From contig NZ_JAMDHK010000006.1 of NCBI RefSeq assembly GCF_024721115.1, forward strand, positions 100,052 through 164,051: a stretch of DNA of 64,000 nucleotides, read 5' to 3'. The translations under genes were made by a program, and so were the position numbers. The DNA is from Salipiger pentaromativorans (GTDB taxonomy: Bacteria; Pseudomonadota; Alphaproteobacteria; Rhodobacterales; Rhodobacteraceae). This document shows, piece by piece, positions 1 to 7,843 of the stretch (its first letter is position 1; each line of letters begins with the position of its first letter). Under the pieces are notes generated by a model. The model was not told the origin of the DNA and ran no database searches. It saw only the letters and a list, made by a program, of their open reading frames with translations.

Positions 1-27
1 CCCTCAAAAATAGAAAGCAGATCGACG

Positions 28-1350
28 ATGAATAGCGACTATAAAGCGGGCAGCATTTCTCTTTGGGATGCCGTCGCCATGGGGACTGGTGTCATGATTG
101 GCGCCGGAATTCTGGCACTCACAGGCCAAATTGCGGAACTGGCCGGCCCTACCTTTCCACTTGTGTTCATCGTTGGAGCCATCGTTACAGCCTTCAGCGC
201 TTACACTTACATAAGAATGTCCAATGCCTACCCGTCAGCTGGCGGAATTGGAATGATCCTGCAAAAGGCCTATGGACCAACCGCCGTAGCCGCTGCAGCG
301 GCTTTGCTTATGGCTCTGTCAATGGTCATTAACGAAAGCCTAGTCGCACGGACCTTCGCAAACTATTTGCTCCGTGGACTGGGCATTGCACCAGATGGCT
401 TACTGGTTCCGGCAATAGGCGTTGCTCTCATTATCGCAGCCTATGTCGTCAACATCTCGGGCAACCGCTCTGTAGGCTGGATTTCCCAATTGCTCGCCGT
501 ACTGAAAGTTGGCGGTATCACTCTGTTTGGGATCTCTGCGCTTTGGGCCGGCGGGTTTACTTTTGGCACAACAGGAGATGGAACAGCTTCACAGGGTCTC
601 AGTGGATTTGTTGGTGCCACAGCGTTGGCAATTCTGGCATTCAAAGGGTTCACGACAATCACCAACAGCGGCGCCGAGATAGTGGACCCACACCGCAACA
701 TCGGACGCGCGATCATCATTTCATTGGCGGTCTGCGTAGTGGTGTATCTCTTGGTAGCATTTGCGGTGGGAAGCAGCTTGCCGCTTGGCAAGATCGTCGA
801 AGCAAAAGACTATGCGCTCGCGGAAGCGGCAGCACCGTCCCTTGGGGAAACGGGCTTCTATCTGACCGTCGCGCTCGCTTTGATCGCAACTGCATCAGGC
901 GTGATTGCCAGCATCTTTGCGGTATCTCGTATGTTGGCAATGCTGACAGAGATGAAATTGATCCCGCACAGTCATTTTGGGATGTCAGGCGGAGTCCGCG
1001 ACCATACACTGATCTACACAGTAGTGATTGCGAGCCTGCTGACCATTCTCTTCGACGTTAGCCGAATAGCTTCTATGGGGGCCTTCTTTTACCTTGTAAT
1101 GGATATGGTTATTCACTGGGGAGTGTACCGAAACCTTAGGGCCGAGCTTTCTGCGCATGGATGGATCATGTTGACTGCAATCGGTCTCGACGCGATCGTG
1201 CTTGTCGTATTCGCTTCACTAAAGTGGCAGAGCGATCCAATGATTGTAGTGGTCGCATTCGCGATCATGGCTTGTGTATTGATCTTTGAGCATTGGTTTC
1301 TTCAGCGCACAAAAACCGAGCCACATCAACATGATCACAATGGGAATTGA
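28..1350 (+). CDS. APC-superfamily amino acid/polyamine permease (paralogue 1)
   Basis: A 440-residue integral membrane protein of the APC superfamily, expected in the inner membrane as a proton-coupled or exchange carrier; the substrate cannot be told from sequence. The N-terminus holds the APC signature 'GTGVMIGAGILALTGQIA' (about residues 19-36), followed by about twelve hydrophobic segments and the 'GFTTITNSGAEI' helix near residue 210. A close paralogue lies on the other strand at 21736-23073, with nearly the same opening motif and the same helix order. Both end in a short His-containing tail, here 'EPHQHDHNGN', which is unusual for APC carriers and could bind metal (inference). It starts 27 bases into the window, so its promoter is not visible. 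Confidence 0.88.
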   Translation: MNSDYKAGSISLWDAVAMGTGVMIGAGILALTGQIAELAGPTFPLVFIVGAIVTAFSAYTYIRMSNAYPSAGGIGMILQKAYGPTAVAAAAALLMALSMVINESLVARTFANYLLRGLGIAPDGLLVPAIGVALIIAAYVVNISGNRSVGWISQLLAVLKVGGITLFGISALWAGGFTFGTTGDGTASQGLSGFVGATALAILAFKGFTTITNSGAEIVDPHRNIGRAIIISLAVCVVVYLLVAFAVGSSLPLGKIVEAKDYALAEAAAPSLGETGFYLTVALALIATASGVIASIFAVSRMLAMLTEMKLIPHSHFGMSGGVRDHTLIYTVVIASLLTILFDVSRIASMGAFFYLVMDMVIHWGVYRNLRAELSAHGWIMLTAIGLDAIVLVVFASLKWQSDPMIVVVAFAIMACVLIFEHWFLQRTKTEPHQHDHNGN

Positions 1351-1391
1351 GTGCTCGCGTGATGACCAGGTATCGAAGCAGTAATTCTTAG

Positions 1392-1544
1392 CGCTTCCAA
1401 CATTCAAATTGGTCGGGTTTGAGCGATTTTGAGATCCACTTTGCCGATGTGTAGGACTACTTCCGTTGCCTCAATGCCGGGCGCCAACGCGCGTTTCACG
1501 AGGTCAGTGAAGACTATGGAAGACTGGTCGAGCCATTGAAATGA
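1392..1544 (+). pseudogene. Possible gene remnant with one in-frame amber codon
   Basis: Between the permease and the toxin gene one frame reads 51 codons with a protein-like composition, ending 'AFHEVSEDYGRLVEPLK' before a TGA. It is interrupted by a single TAG at 1452-1454 and has no start codon or ribosome site. It may be the decayed 3' end of a lost gene. The family was not recognised, so the call is weak. Confidence 0.22.
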
Positions 1545-1558
1545 GGAAACGCAAGAGC

Positions 1559-1879
1559 TTAACCGCCGTCGAGACCCTCGTAGTAGACGAGCGCGGGCAT
1601 GTTGCGGCGCTGGTGCACGATGCGCAGGATGACTGCCGCCCCATCCGCGGCATCTAGCCGCTTGTAGAAGATCACGTGACGTTGGCAGTTGACGGACCGC
1701 ATCCCCGGAACGAAGAGACTCCTGTCCCGACCCCGGTCGGGATCCCCGGTGATCTGCTCGAAGGCGTTAACCAACTGGCGGTAATAGACGAGCCATTGAT
1801 CCCTACCCCAAGTTTCGACGGTGTAGGCACGGATCTCTTCAAGGTCGGCCCTGGCCCGACCGGAAAGCCGAATAGTCAT
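1559..1879 (-). CDS. parE: ParE/RelE-family toxin of a type II toxin-antitoxin pair
   Basis: A 106-residue basic protein with the ParE/RelE fold signature: an N-terminal 'LSGRARADLEEIRAYT' helix, a central 'GMRSVNCQRHVIFYK' strand region (about residues 59-73) and a C-terminal 'VILRIVHQRRNMP' strand. ParE toxins poison DNA gyrase; the target here is inferred from the family. It starts five bases after the stop of the upstream antitoxin gene, the usual antitoxin-first operon. Such pairs stabilise plasmids and islands, which fits the mobile character of the window. Confidence 0.85.
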   Translation of the reverse strand: MTIRLSGRARADLEEIRAYTVETWGRDQWLVYYRQLVNAFEQITGDPDRGRDRSLFVPGMRSVNCQRHVIFYKRLDAADGAAVILRIVHQRRNMPALVYYEGLDGG

Positions 1880-1884
1880 GTGGG

Positions 1885-2127
1885 TCAGCGATCAAACGCA
1901 TCCGGTTCGAAGGCATGAGCATCGAACTCGGCGAAATCCCCATTTTCGGCCAGGGAGGCTGCTTCCTCTAGGTCGGCCTTGAGGGAATAGAACTGCCGGG
2001 CGCCATCCTTCTCCATCAGCATCCTTACGCCGGCGCGCACGACTTCGCTCAGATTGGCGTAGGCGCCGGACTCGATCTGCGCCTGCACATATTTCTGCAT
2101 CGGTTCGGTCAGGTGGACGTTTGGCAT
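1885..2127 (-). CDS. parD: ParD-family antitoxin
   Basis: An 80-residue protein opening with the ribbon-helix-helix segment 'NVHLTEPMQKYVQAQI' and 'GAYANLSEVVRAGVRML' typical of ParD/CopG antitoxins, followed by an acidic C-terminal tail (residues 55-80) that would wrap the toxin. It neutralises the ParE-like toxin encoded directly downstream and normally represses its own promoter as a dimer. The N-terminal DNA-binding half and acidic toxin-binding half are both present, so the pair looks intact. Confidence 0.85.
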   Translation of the reverse strand: MPNVHLTEPMQKYVQAQIESGAYANLSEVVRAGVRMLMEKDGARQFYSLKADLEEAASLAENGDFAEFDAHAFEPDAFDR

Positions 2128-2600
2128 CAGACTCTCCTATCCATGCTCAATCGTATCAGATACTGACATAGATATTCAAGCTCATGCTCGATCCCAACTT
2201 GGGCCCCAAATCGGCTCGCTGGCTGCTCCCGCCCTTCTGATCCCGGATTCCATGCGGAGAGCCGGGCCCGGCAGTTTCCCGATACAGCCCTTCCCGAGGC
2301 CACGAGCGCTGCGCCACGCGGTTTGGAGGGCTCATTCGATCTGTCCTTCCGTGACCACTTTCGCGGCCACATTGGAACACCCAATTTCCCCTTTGTAACA
2401 GACGTTTGTTTAGCAGCTAACGTGAAAGGGGTCCGCAATTTTGGCCACTTTCAAGACGCAGAAGCAGCCAGAACCGGCGTCAGATCTTGGAAGCGGTCAA
2501 GCGACACAAGCGAACAGTCGCAAGCAACCATCAATCAAATCTTCTTGCTATCATTAATGTTGTTTCGTATCGCTGCACCATTATAGATGGAGTCGGCATC
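2128..2600. other. Non-coding stretch between parD and the TrbM-like gene
   Basis: No convincing gene is visible in these 473 bases. The parD promoter must lie at the left end. A weak inverted repeat (cccctttg at 2388-2395 against aaagggg at 2425-2431) sits between two copies of a 'ccactttc' word. This could be the scar of an insertion-sequence end, but no family could be assigned. Confidence 0.4.
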
Positions 2601-3254
2601 ATGAAGCACGTGATCCACAGCGTGGCAACAGCCACGGCACTAACCATATCCGGACTAATGGCCTCGTCAGGTCCGGCTCAAGCCTATCAGGTCGACTGTG
2701 CAATCCTCCTCTGCCTTGCGGGCGGCTGGCCTGCCTCCGCGCCCTGCGCGCATGCCAGAGCGGTCTTCATTCGGCGGATCACACCATGGCCGATCGAGCC
2801 GCCCTTACAAATCTGGCGGTGTCCGATGGGTGTGTCGTTCAACGATCCCAGCCCGATGTCGCCTATGGAACGCCTTAATGACACCACGTTCCGCGATCCG
2901 CCCGAACCGCAGGAATCGACTCCGATACCCCTTGTTCACGTCCAAGCAGATGAGCAAGCTGACATCGACATCTCAGGCGACGCCTTTGATTTCGTGCGCA
3001 GCATACGGGTCTATCACATCCAGTACCGCCAGCACGAAAACCGAGATGGCGACTGCAATCGCAGCGACTCCACGCGGTTGGGGTCCTACGGCGTGCAAGG
3101 CGGTTACCGATGGACAAGATCCAACGTGGGCCAGGTGCCGGCCGCATCCGGCCTGAGGATCCCGAATGGATGTGGCAGCTACTTCTACCGCTCCGTCTTC
3201 GTCGACTGGCGTGATCACGCCGGGAACTATGGTTCTGAAGAAGTTCGCTACTGA
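2601..3254 (+). CDS. Secreted Cys-containing protein, possibly TrbM-like
   Basis: Starting at the ATG at 2601 the protein is 217 residues, with a Sec signal peptide (hydrophobic residues about 5-25, 'SSGPAQA' cleavage) and then 'YQVDCAILLCLAGGWP' and 'RITPWPIEPPLQIWRCP'. The spaced Cys residues and 'CLAGG' word resemble TrbM/KikA periplasmic proteins of conjugation systems. That family call is tentative and rests on this one segment. The upstream extension of the reading frame to 2487 is unlikely because the signal peptide would be internal. A hairpin follows the stop codon. It fits a plasmid or integrative-element backbone together with parDE. Confidence 0.55.
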   Translation: MKHVIHSVATATALTISGLMASSGPAQAYQVDCAILLCLAGGWPASAPCAHARAVFIRRITPWPIEPPLQIWRCPMGVSFNDPSPMSPMERLNDTTFRDPPEPQESTPIPLVHVQADEQADIDISGDAFDFVRSIRVYHIQYRQHENRDGDCNRSDSTRLGSYGVQGGYRWTRSNVGQVPAASGLRIPNGCGSYFYRSVFVDWRDHAGNYGSEEVRY

Positions 3255-3262
3255 CAAAATCT

Positions 3263-3283
3263 GCGCGCGGTCTTGCCGCGCGC
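3263..3283 (+). terminator. Hairpin after the TrbM-like gene
   Basis: A perfect 8-bp stem, gcgcgcgg / ccgcgcgc, with a five-base loop starts nine bases after the stop codon. There is no U-tract, so it may act as a mRNA-stabilising hairpin or a weak terminator. Confidence 0.5.
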
Positions 3284-3490
3284 GTCCTCACAACCCCGCA
3301 CGGGAGGCTGTGCAAAACCCCCGAAAAGGAGACGACGCCAGACCGTGAAGCCTGACGCCGTGCAAGAAAACTCCGTGAACAAGAGTTTCCTAGCGCACGG
3401 CTAAGACACCTGCAACCAGCAAAGTTGTTTTGCTGGCAAGAATGTTGTTGTCTCACGACATGGCGTCGGATCTCCAAGGAGACCTCGACC

Positions 3491-4333
3491 ATGGAACCTA
3501 CGACCGGCCTGATCCTACGACGGATCACGCAGACAAATCTCTCTGTTGCAGCGCACAAGCTTGCCACCCTTATCCTCGATGCCATCGCCTGGAAGGATGG
3601 CTACAACGGTTTGTCGCGCGGAACGGCAGCCTTCACCCTCTCTGCCCTAGCGGAGAAGATGGGTGTCTCAAGACAATATCTTTCGGTTCTTTTGAACGAA
3701 CTTGAGACGTCGGAGTTGCAGCTCGAGCGGGCGAAGCCGAATGGCAAGTTCGCGCCCTGGATCTTTCGGTTTTCCGCCTTCGACGAAGAGAGTGAAACCC
3801 ATGATCTCGTGTCAGGTGAAGGCGACACATCACTATCTAGAGATAATAATAACAAAACTATCTTCTCAGGACTGATCGACATCACAGCGAGTTCGAATGT
3901 TTTTCAGACCAGTTGGGCAGAGCTCATCAAAGCAGCGAAGGCCACGTTGCCCTGCTGGAACGTCGACACCCAGGTCATTTGGGACCGCTTCCTCGCCTTC
4001 AATCGGTCCCGAGGCAACGGCAGGGTGCCGGCCGGCTTCCTGCTTGGCTTCATGCGCCGATGGCGGAATTCGCCGGGGACTCGGCCTCGTCCCGAGGTGA
4101 AACCATCGCAGAAGCGGGTAGCAGACCCCAAAGAGCGCGAATTGCTGAGACAGATGCAAGCCGCCCCGACTGCGAACCGCCAGTTCCACGCGTCCGACCT
4201 GTGTCGTTTGATCGGTCACGCTGCCTACGAAGCGCGCGTACTGGATGTAATCCGCAAGTTTGGGTGCCAGAGGTTTTCAGCAACCTTGGCGGTGCACGGA
4301 CGAGCGGTGTTAGCAGGGGAAATTTCCAGGTAG
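3491..4333 (+). CDS. Helix-turn-helix protein, plasmid/element associated
   Basis: From the ATG at 3491, preceded by AAGGAG nine bases upstream, this is a 280-residue protein. Residues about 40-80 form a helix-turn-helix, 'TLSALAEKMGVSRQYLSVLL', preceded by 'ILDAIAWKDGYNGLSRGTAAF', a layout seen in replication-accessory and conversion-control proteins of plasmids. The C-terminal half is basic and unrecognised. A longer reading frame from 3425 lacks a ribosome site. Its position next to parDE suggests a maintenance or regulatory role for the mobile element. No downstream partner on the same strand is intact. Confidence 0.6.
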   Translation: MEPTTGLILRRITQTNLSVAAHKLATLILDAIAWKDGYNGLSRGTAAFTLSALAEKMGVSRQYLSVLLNELETSELQLERAKPNGKFAPWIFRFSAFDEESETHDLVSGEGDTSLSRDNNNKTIFSGLIDITASSNVFQTSWAELIKAAKATLPCWNVDTQVIWDRFLAFNRSRGNGRVPAGFLLGFMRRWRNSPGTRPRPEVKPSQKRVADPKERELLRQMQAAPTANRQFHASDLCRLIGHAAYEARVLDVIRKFGCQRFSATLAVHGRAVLAGEISR

Positions 4334-4503
4334 GTTCGCTTGCCAAGCTTTGGAGCCGAGAAACACGGCGCGATTCAATATCCGATAGTGAAGTTTATGT
4401 TAACCAACTGGCGCCCTGAGCCGCTAAAACATTACGATTTGATAATGCCCCGGCAAGGGCAGTGCCACCGTACCAAAGTTACTCCTTTGCGAAAGGAGCG
4501 ACC

Positions 4504-4575
4504 ATGTTCAGAACTTTCGGATTGCTCTTGGGTCTCGCAACTGCTGTAGTTCTTTTGTTTATGGTTTCGAACAGA
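4504..4575 (+). pseudogene. 5' fragment of a membrane-protein gene
   Basis: An ATG at 4504 with a strong AAAGGAG ribosome site opens 'MFRTFGLLLGLATAVVLLFM', a clear membrane anchor or signal segment of about 20 residues. After roughly 24 codons the frame runs into sequence antisense to the SpoIIAA-like gene and loses protein character. It therefore looks like the surviving start of a gene truncated by rearrangement; the parent gene is not identifiable. The ribosome site is part of a palindrome, ctcctttgcgaaaggag. Confidence 0.4.
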
Positions 4576-4612
4576 TGCTGTCTTCTGCGAAGGCATCTGA
4601 TTGAAAGCTACT

Positions 4613-4975
4613 CTACCTTTCACTTGCCCAGGCGATTGCCGCCTTCATTTCCGCCGGGTCGAACTAACGGAGTTCTGCCGTGGTCAGCACGTCGGCGAAC
4701 CTGGTTCCCCACTCCAACAAAGCCCCTTCGCCCACCACAGCGACGCGGCGGAAGTCATTCCTATGGGCTGTGTCGATTTTCAGATCTTCGAGCAGAGCGG
4801 ACGGCCCATCGTAGCCTTCGAACCTCGTGAGATCGAGAACCAGGCCGGGCTTACTTGTCTCTTGCAGGCGCTCATGAAGCAGGGCGTGCATCCGTTTCAG
4901 GTCGCTTTCGCTGAGCTTGCCCTCGCAGGCGAGGCCAATCGTGTCGTCATGAGCTGTCAGTGTCTCGGTGAACAT
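4613..4975 (-). pseudogene. SpoIIAA/STAS-like protein interrupted by an amber codon near the C-terminus
   Basis: From the ATG at 4975, behind a strong AAAGAGGAGG site, the frame reads a SpoIIAA-like (STAS/Sec14-type fold) protein: 'GKLSESDLKRMHALLHERL', 'LVLDLTRFEGYDGPSALLED', 'RRVAVVGEGALLEWGTRFAD'. After residue 103 a TAG stops translation at 4664-4666. Beyond it the same frame continues 'FDPAEMKAAIAWASER' to a TAG at 4613. Family members carry a Tyr-Phe-Asp-Pro-like end at this point, so the amber replaces a Tyr codon. The truncated product may still fold because only the last helix is lost. The gene overlaps the 3' end of the upstream CDF gene by 29 bases. Confidence 0.75.
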
Positions 4976-5912
4976 GGTTTTCCTCCTCTTTTTCCGGTTT
5001 GCCGTGACCGTAAAGGTCAGCGTTTTCGTGTGCGCGGTCTTCGTGCTCAAATTCCAGACTCGAATGACCGATGCTGAAATCGTCCTTCAGCCGGTCCTTG
5101 ATCGCGGCCTTGATCTTTTCGATTTGACCCCAGCCGTCCGCTGTCAGCACGACGTGGCAGTCCAGAGCCGCCTCGTGCTCCTGCATCTGCCACAGATGCA
5201 CGTGATGAACGTCCGCGACACCATCCACACCCCGCATCGCCTGAACGACGGTTTCATTATCGATGTCCGGTGGACTGCCGAGCATCAGCGTCCGAATCGG
5301 ACCGCCGATCTCGGTAAATGCGAGGTAGAGGATGTAGAGAGCGATGCCGATGGTGATCGCCGGGTCGACCCACCGCATGTTGTAGAGGAGGATGAGCGAG
5401 CCGCCGATGATGACCGCCACGGAGGCCAAAGCGTCCGATAGGTTGTGCAGGAAGAGCGCACGGATGTTCACGCTGCCTTTCTGCATCGAATAGGTGAGCA
5501 GCGCCGTCAACGTGTCGACGACCAGTGCCACACCGCCCAGGATCACCACCGTCCAGCCCTGTACCTCTGGTGGGTCGATCATGCGCATGCCACCCTCGTA
5601 GATCAGGTAGAAGCCGATCAGGATAAGTGTCGTGTAGTTGATGAGCGCTGCGACGATTTCTACCCGCCCATAGCCGAAGGTCATGCGCTTGTCCGCCGGG
5701 CGGCGAGCGATCTTACGCGCGAAGAAGGCGATCACCAGCGACGCCATGTCCGAGAAATTGTGGAGGGCATCCGCGATCAGCGCGAGGCTGCCGGAAAGGA
5801 TCCCGCCGACGATCTGCGCGACCGTCAGGAGGCCGTTGGCCCAGATGGCGATGGAGACGCGACGATCACCGGATTGAGGATCGATGTGGGCGTGGCCGTG
5901 ATCATGCGGCAC
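4947..5912 (-). CDS. Cation diffusion facilitator (Zn/Cd/Co efflux, CzcD-like)
   Basis: A CDF antiporter exporting divalent metals in exchange for protons. The GTG at 5912 is preferred because AGGAG lies seven bases upstream and gives the His-rich N-terminus 'VPHDHGHAH'; an ATG at 5927 overlaps that ribosome site. The protein then has 321 residues with six hydrophobic segments and the paired zinc-site motifs HNFSD (residues 51-55) and HNLSD (156-160). The cytosolic C-terminal domain contains 'VHHVHLWQMQEHEAALDCHV'. Its start lies inside the 3' end of the transglutaminase-like gene, so the two are translationally coupled. Both lie behind the Zn/Cd-type MerR promoter at 6495-6525. Confidence 0.92.
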   Translation of the reverse strand: MPHDHGHAHIDPQSGDRRVSIAIWANGLLTVAQIVGGILSGSLALIADALHNFSDMASLVIAFFARKIARRPADKRMTFGYGRVEIVAALINYTTLILIGFYLIYEGGMRMIDPPEVQGWTVVILGGVALVVDTLTALLTYSMQKGSVNIRALFLHNLSDALASVAVIIGGSLILLYNMRWVDPAITIGIALYILYLAFTEIGGPIRTLMLGSPPDIDNETVVQAMRGVDGVADVHHVHLWQMQEHEAALDCHVVLTADGWGQIEKIKAAIKDRLKDDFSIGHSSLEFEHEDRAHENADLYGHGKPEKEEENHVHRDTDSS

Positions 5913-6465
5913 GGTTCGTCTCCTCATGGCGGCGGTTCGGCCGATCGAATCCGGGGACCGGCGGCAAGATTCCGCGGCGGATGCGGCGAACCCTGGCATT
6001 CATCCAGTGACGGATGACGTGGCGATAGAGCAAGTCGCGCACAAATCCGAAGTTCTGGCGGTGATTGACCCATCCGTCGCCCAAGTCCACCTCTACCCAG
6101 GAGTGGAGGATTTCGGACGGCGCGAGGGGATAGACGAGTTCCGGAACGACGCCTCTCTGAAGCGCCTTGTGGATTGTGAACCCGTGCAGTCGGCAGCGAA
6201 CTCCCACGCCACGCAGCAGGGCCATGAGGAGCGTGCCCTTGGTGTTGCACTGCCCGTGGCCATCTGCGAGGACCTCGGACGCCGGAATGTCGTCGGCGCG
6301 GTTGTAGCCGAAGGTAATCTCGTTCCTGACGAAATCGTAGATGGCCCCAATTCGGTCGTCGCTGGGAAGGTCTGCCCAGCCGCGCTCCTCGATCAGTTTT
6401 GCAATTGAGGTCGCGTCAAAATCCAGCAGCCGGGTTTTGGCCAAATGAGGGTCGGCGGGGTTCAC
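5902..6465 (-). CDS. Transglutaminase-like cysteine protease-fold protein
   Basis: A 187-residue protein of the bacterial transglutaminase-like superfamily. The GTG at 6465 is chosen because GAGGAGG lies six bases upstream; an ATG eight codons earlier would overlap that site. Catalytic Cys73 sits in 'DGHGQCNTKG' and the catalytic His121 in 'LHSWVEVDLGDGW'. No signal peptide is seen, so it is likely cytoplasmic. The substrate is unknown. It is the first gene behind a Zn/Cd-type MerR promoter and overlaps the CDF gene by about 11 bases. A transglutaminase co-expressed with a metal exporter is unusual and its role is open. Confidence 0.8.
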   Translation of the reverse strand: MNPADPHLAKTRLLDFDATSIAKLIEERGWADLPSDDRIGAIYDFVRNEITFGYNRADDIPASEVLADGHGQCNTKGTLLMALLRGVGVRCRLHGFTIHKALQRGVVPELVYPLAPSEILHSWVEVDLGDGWVNHRQNFGFVRDLLYRHVIRHWMNARVRRIRRGILPPVPGFDRPNRRHEETNRAA

Positions 6466-6494
6466 GGGATACCTCCTCGAATCGTTCACGAGAA

Positions 6495-6525
6495 TATGTA
6501 GTTGCTACAGTCACTGTAGCTTCAA
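6495..6525 (-). promoter_or_regulatory. MerR-type promoter, Zn/Cd/Pb class, for the transglutaminase-CDF operon
   Basis: Read on the minus strand: -35 TTGAAG, a 19-bp spacer and -10 TACATA. The spacer carries the near-perfect dyad CTACAGTGACTGTAG. A 19-bp spacer with a central dyad is the hallmark of MerR-activated promoters, and the dyad closely resembles cad/pbr operators. The likely regulator is the MerR protein at 7238-7666. Confidence 0.85.
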
Positions 6526-6534
6526 GCCCCGATT

Positions 6535-7155
6535 TCAGGCCGAGTCCTTGGTTACCTGATCGTCATTGTGCACCGCCTTGTGGTGTTCACCATGCGCGTC
6601 TCTCAGGATTCCGACGCCACCCCAGGCCGCGATGCCGGCGACAATCACGCCCACGACAAGGTCCGGCCAATTCGTTCCGAGCCAGGCTACGAGCCCGCCT
6701 GCGACGACGATTCCGAGATTGGCCGCGAAGTCGTTCCAGCTGAACGTATTCGCCGCTCGGATGTTTACGTCTGGATCGCGAAGCCGTGCCAGCAGCCAGA
6801 CGCAAAGTGCGTTGATGGCCGCCGCTACCAGCGCCATGACAATCATGATCGTGCCAAGAGGATCCGATCCGCCGACGTAGCGGCGCCACGCGTCATACAG
6901 GATTCCAAGGGCGAAGAGGATCAGCAGGCCGCCCGAAACGTTCGCCGCTCCGCGCTTCCACTTGGCGGAGCGGGACAGCGCGAAGAGGCTGATCGCGTAG
7001 ACGAAACTGTCCGACAGATTGTCGAGGCCATTGGCGATAAGCGCGCTTGACTCGCCGAATGCGCCCGAGGCGAAGAAAGCGACTGCCAGCCCGATGTTGA
7101 GACCCAGCACGATCCAGAGTGTGCGTCTTTCCGTTGCGTTTCTCTGCTCCGCCAT
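6535..7155 (-). CDS. Short CDF-family cation transporter lacking the C-terminal domain
   Basis: A 206-residue membrane protein of the cation diffusion facilitator superfamily with about six hydrophobic segments. The first metal site reads 'GLDNLSDSF' (Asp45, Asp49) instead of the HN-x2-D of the neighbouring CDF. A second polar pair lies in 'TFSWNDFAANLG'. It lacks the usual cytosolic domain and instead ends in a short charged His-containing tail, 'AHGEHHKAVHNDD'. It lies just downstream of the merR-like gene on the same strand. Metal export is inferred from family and position. An Asp-rich first site hints at a metal preference different from the longer paralogue. Confidence 0.8.
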   Translation of the reverse strand: MAEQRNATERRTLWIVLGLNIGLAVAFFASGAFGESSALIANGLDNLSDSFVYAISLFALSRSAKWKRGAANVSGGLLILFALGILYDAWRRYVGGSDPLGTIMIVMALVAAAINALCVWLLARLRDPDVNIRAANTFSWNDFAANLGIVVAGGLVAWLGTNWPDLVVGVIVAGIAAWGGVGILRDAHGEHHKAVHNDDQVTKDSA

Positions 7156-7237
7156 GCCGGGTATCCAAATTAGTGAATTGCCAATGAGTAACTAACACCG
7201 GGCTTTTTGCGTTCCGATCAAAGGTCGTCGAAATTGC

Positions 7238-7666
7238 TCAGGCGCCGATCTCTTCATGGTCGGTCAGGCATTCGGAATGGTCGCGCAGTACCTCGAGCAC
7301 ACGGCAATCAGAAGTCTGTCCGCCGCTGCACTCATGCACCATCCGCTTCAATTCCGTCCGCAGCGCCTCGAGCCGCGCCAATCGTTGCTCGACCTGTTTG
7401 AGTTGCCGACGGGCTATTGCATCCGCCTCAGCGCAGGACTTTCCCGGATGATCGCTGAGATCGAGGAGCTCACGGATCGCGTCCAACGAGAACCCCAGTT
7501 GCCGTGCGTGCCGGACGAATGACAAGCGGTCGAGTTCGGCGTCGCCATAGCGTCGTTGGCCCCCCTCGGTCCTGCCGGGCTCAGGCATAAGTCCGATCTG
7601 CTCGTAATACCGGATGGTCTGCACCTTTGTTCCGGTCTTCTTCGCCAGCGTCCCAATCGTCAGCAT
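7238..7666 (-). CDS. MerR-family regulator of ZntR/CadR/PbrR type
   Basis: A 142-residue MerR regulator. The start at 7666 has GGGGAG upstream and yields the standard 'MLTIGTLAKKTG' opening; an ATG five codons earlier is less likely. The winged helix (residues 1-70) includes 'VQTIRYYEQIGLMPEP'. A dimer coiled coil follows, then metal-site cysteines at residues 78, 113, 121 and 133 ('KSCAEAD', 'HECSGGQTSDC', 'SEC'). Cys78 and Cys133 correspond in spacing to divalent-metal sensors such as PbrR/CadR rather than to CueR. It faces a dyad at 7685-7699 and most likely controls the CTACAGT/CTAGAG promoters in the window. Confidence 0.88.
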   Translation of the reverse strand: MLTIGTLAKKTGTKVQTIRYYEQIGLMPEPGRTEGGQRRYGDAELDRLSFVRHARQLGFSLDAIRELLDLSDHPGKSCAEADAIARRQLKQVEQRLARLEALRTELKRMVHECSGGQTSDCRVLEVLRDHSECLTDHEEIGA

Positions 7667-7684
7667 TTCCGCTCCCCACATTAC

Positions 7685-7699
7685 CTACAGTGGGTGTAG
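7685..7699. promoter_or_regulatory. Operator dyad between the merR-like gene and the SCO operon
   Basis: The dyad ctacagtgggtgtag, with arms ctaca/tgtag, lies 19 bases upstream of the merR-like start. No good -35/-10 pair with 19-bp spacing fits either strand, so it is more likely an autoregulatory operator than an activated promoter. Confidence 0.55.
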
Positions 7700-7776
7700 C
7701 TTTATGCGGTGCGCATCACAAGCTTCACCCGAGTTTCACAGATCGGTGATTGTTGGCCGATCGATGACAATCACGC

Positions 7777-7807
7777 TTGAACCTACAGTAGCTAGAGGAT
7801 GTAAACG
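7777..7807 (+). promoter_or_regulatory. MerR-type promoter, Zn/Cd/Pb class, for the SCO-to-Lnt operon
   Basis: -35 TTGAAC, 19-bp spacer containing CTACAGTAGCTAGAG, then TAAACG as a weak -10. The dyad is nearly the same word as the sites at 18806-18836 and 20074-20104. It places eleven envelope genes under the divalent-metal MerR regulator. Confidence 0.78.
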
Positions 7808-7843
7808 CACACAAAATATAGAATCAGGTTCGGGCGGAGCGGC

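Noticed and set aside
2128..2600. Insertion-sequence end based on repeated ccactttc words
   Set aside because: No transposase text and no family-specific terminus could be recognised.
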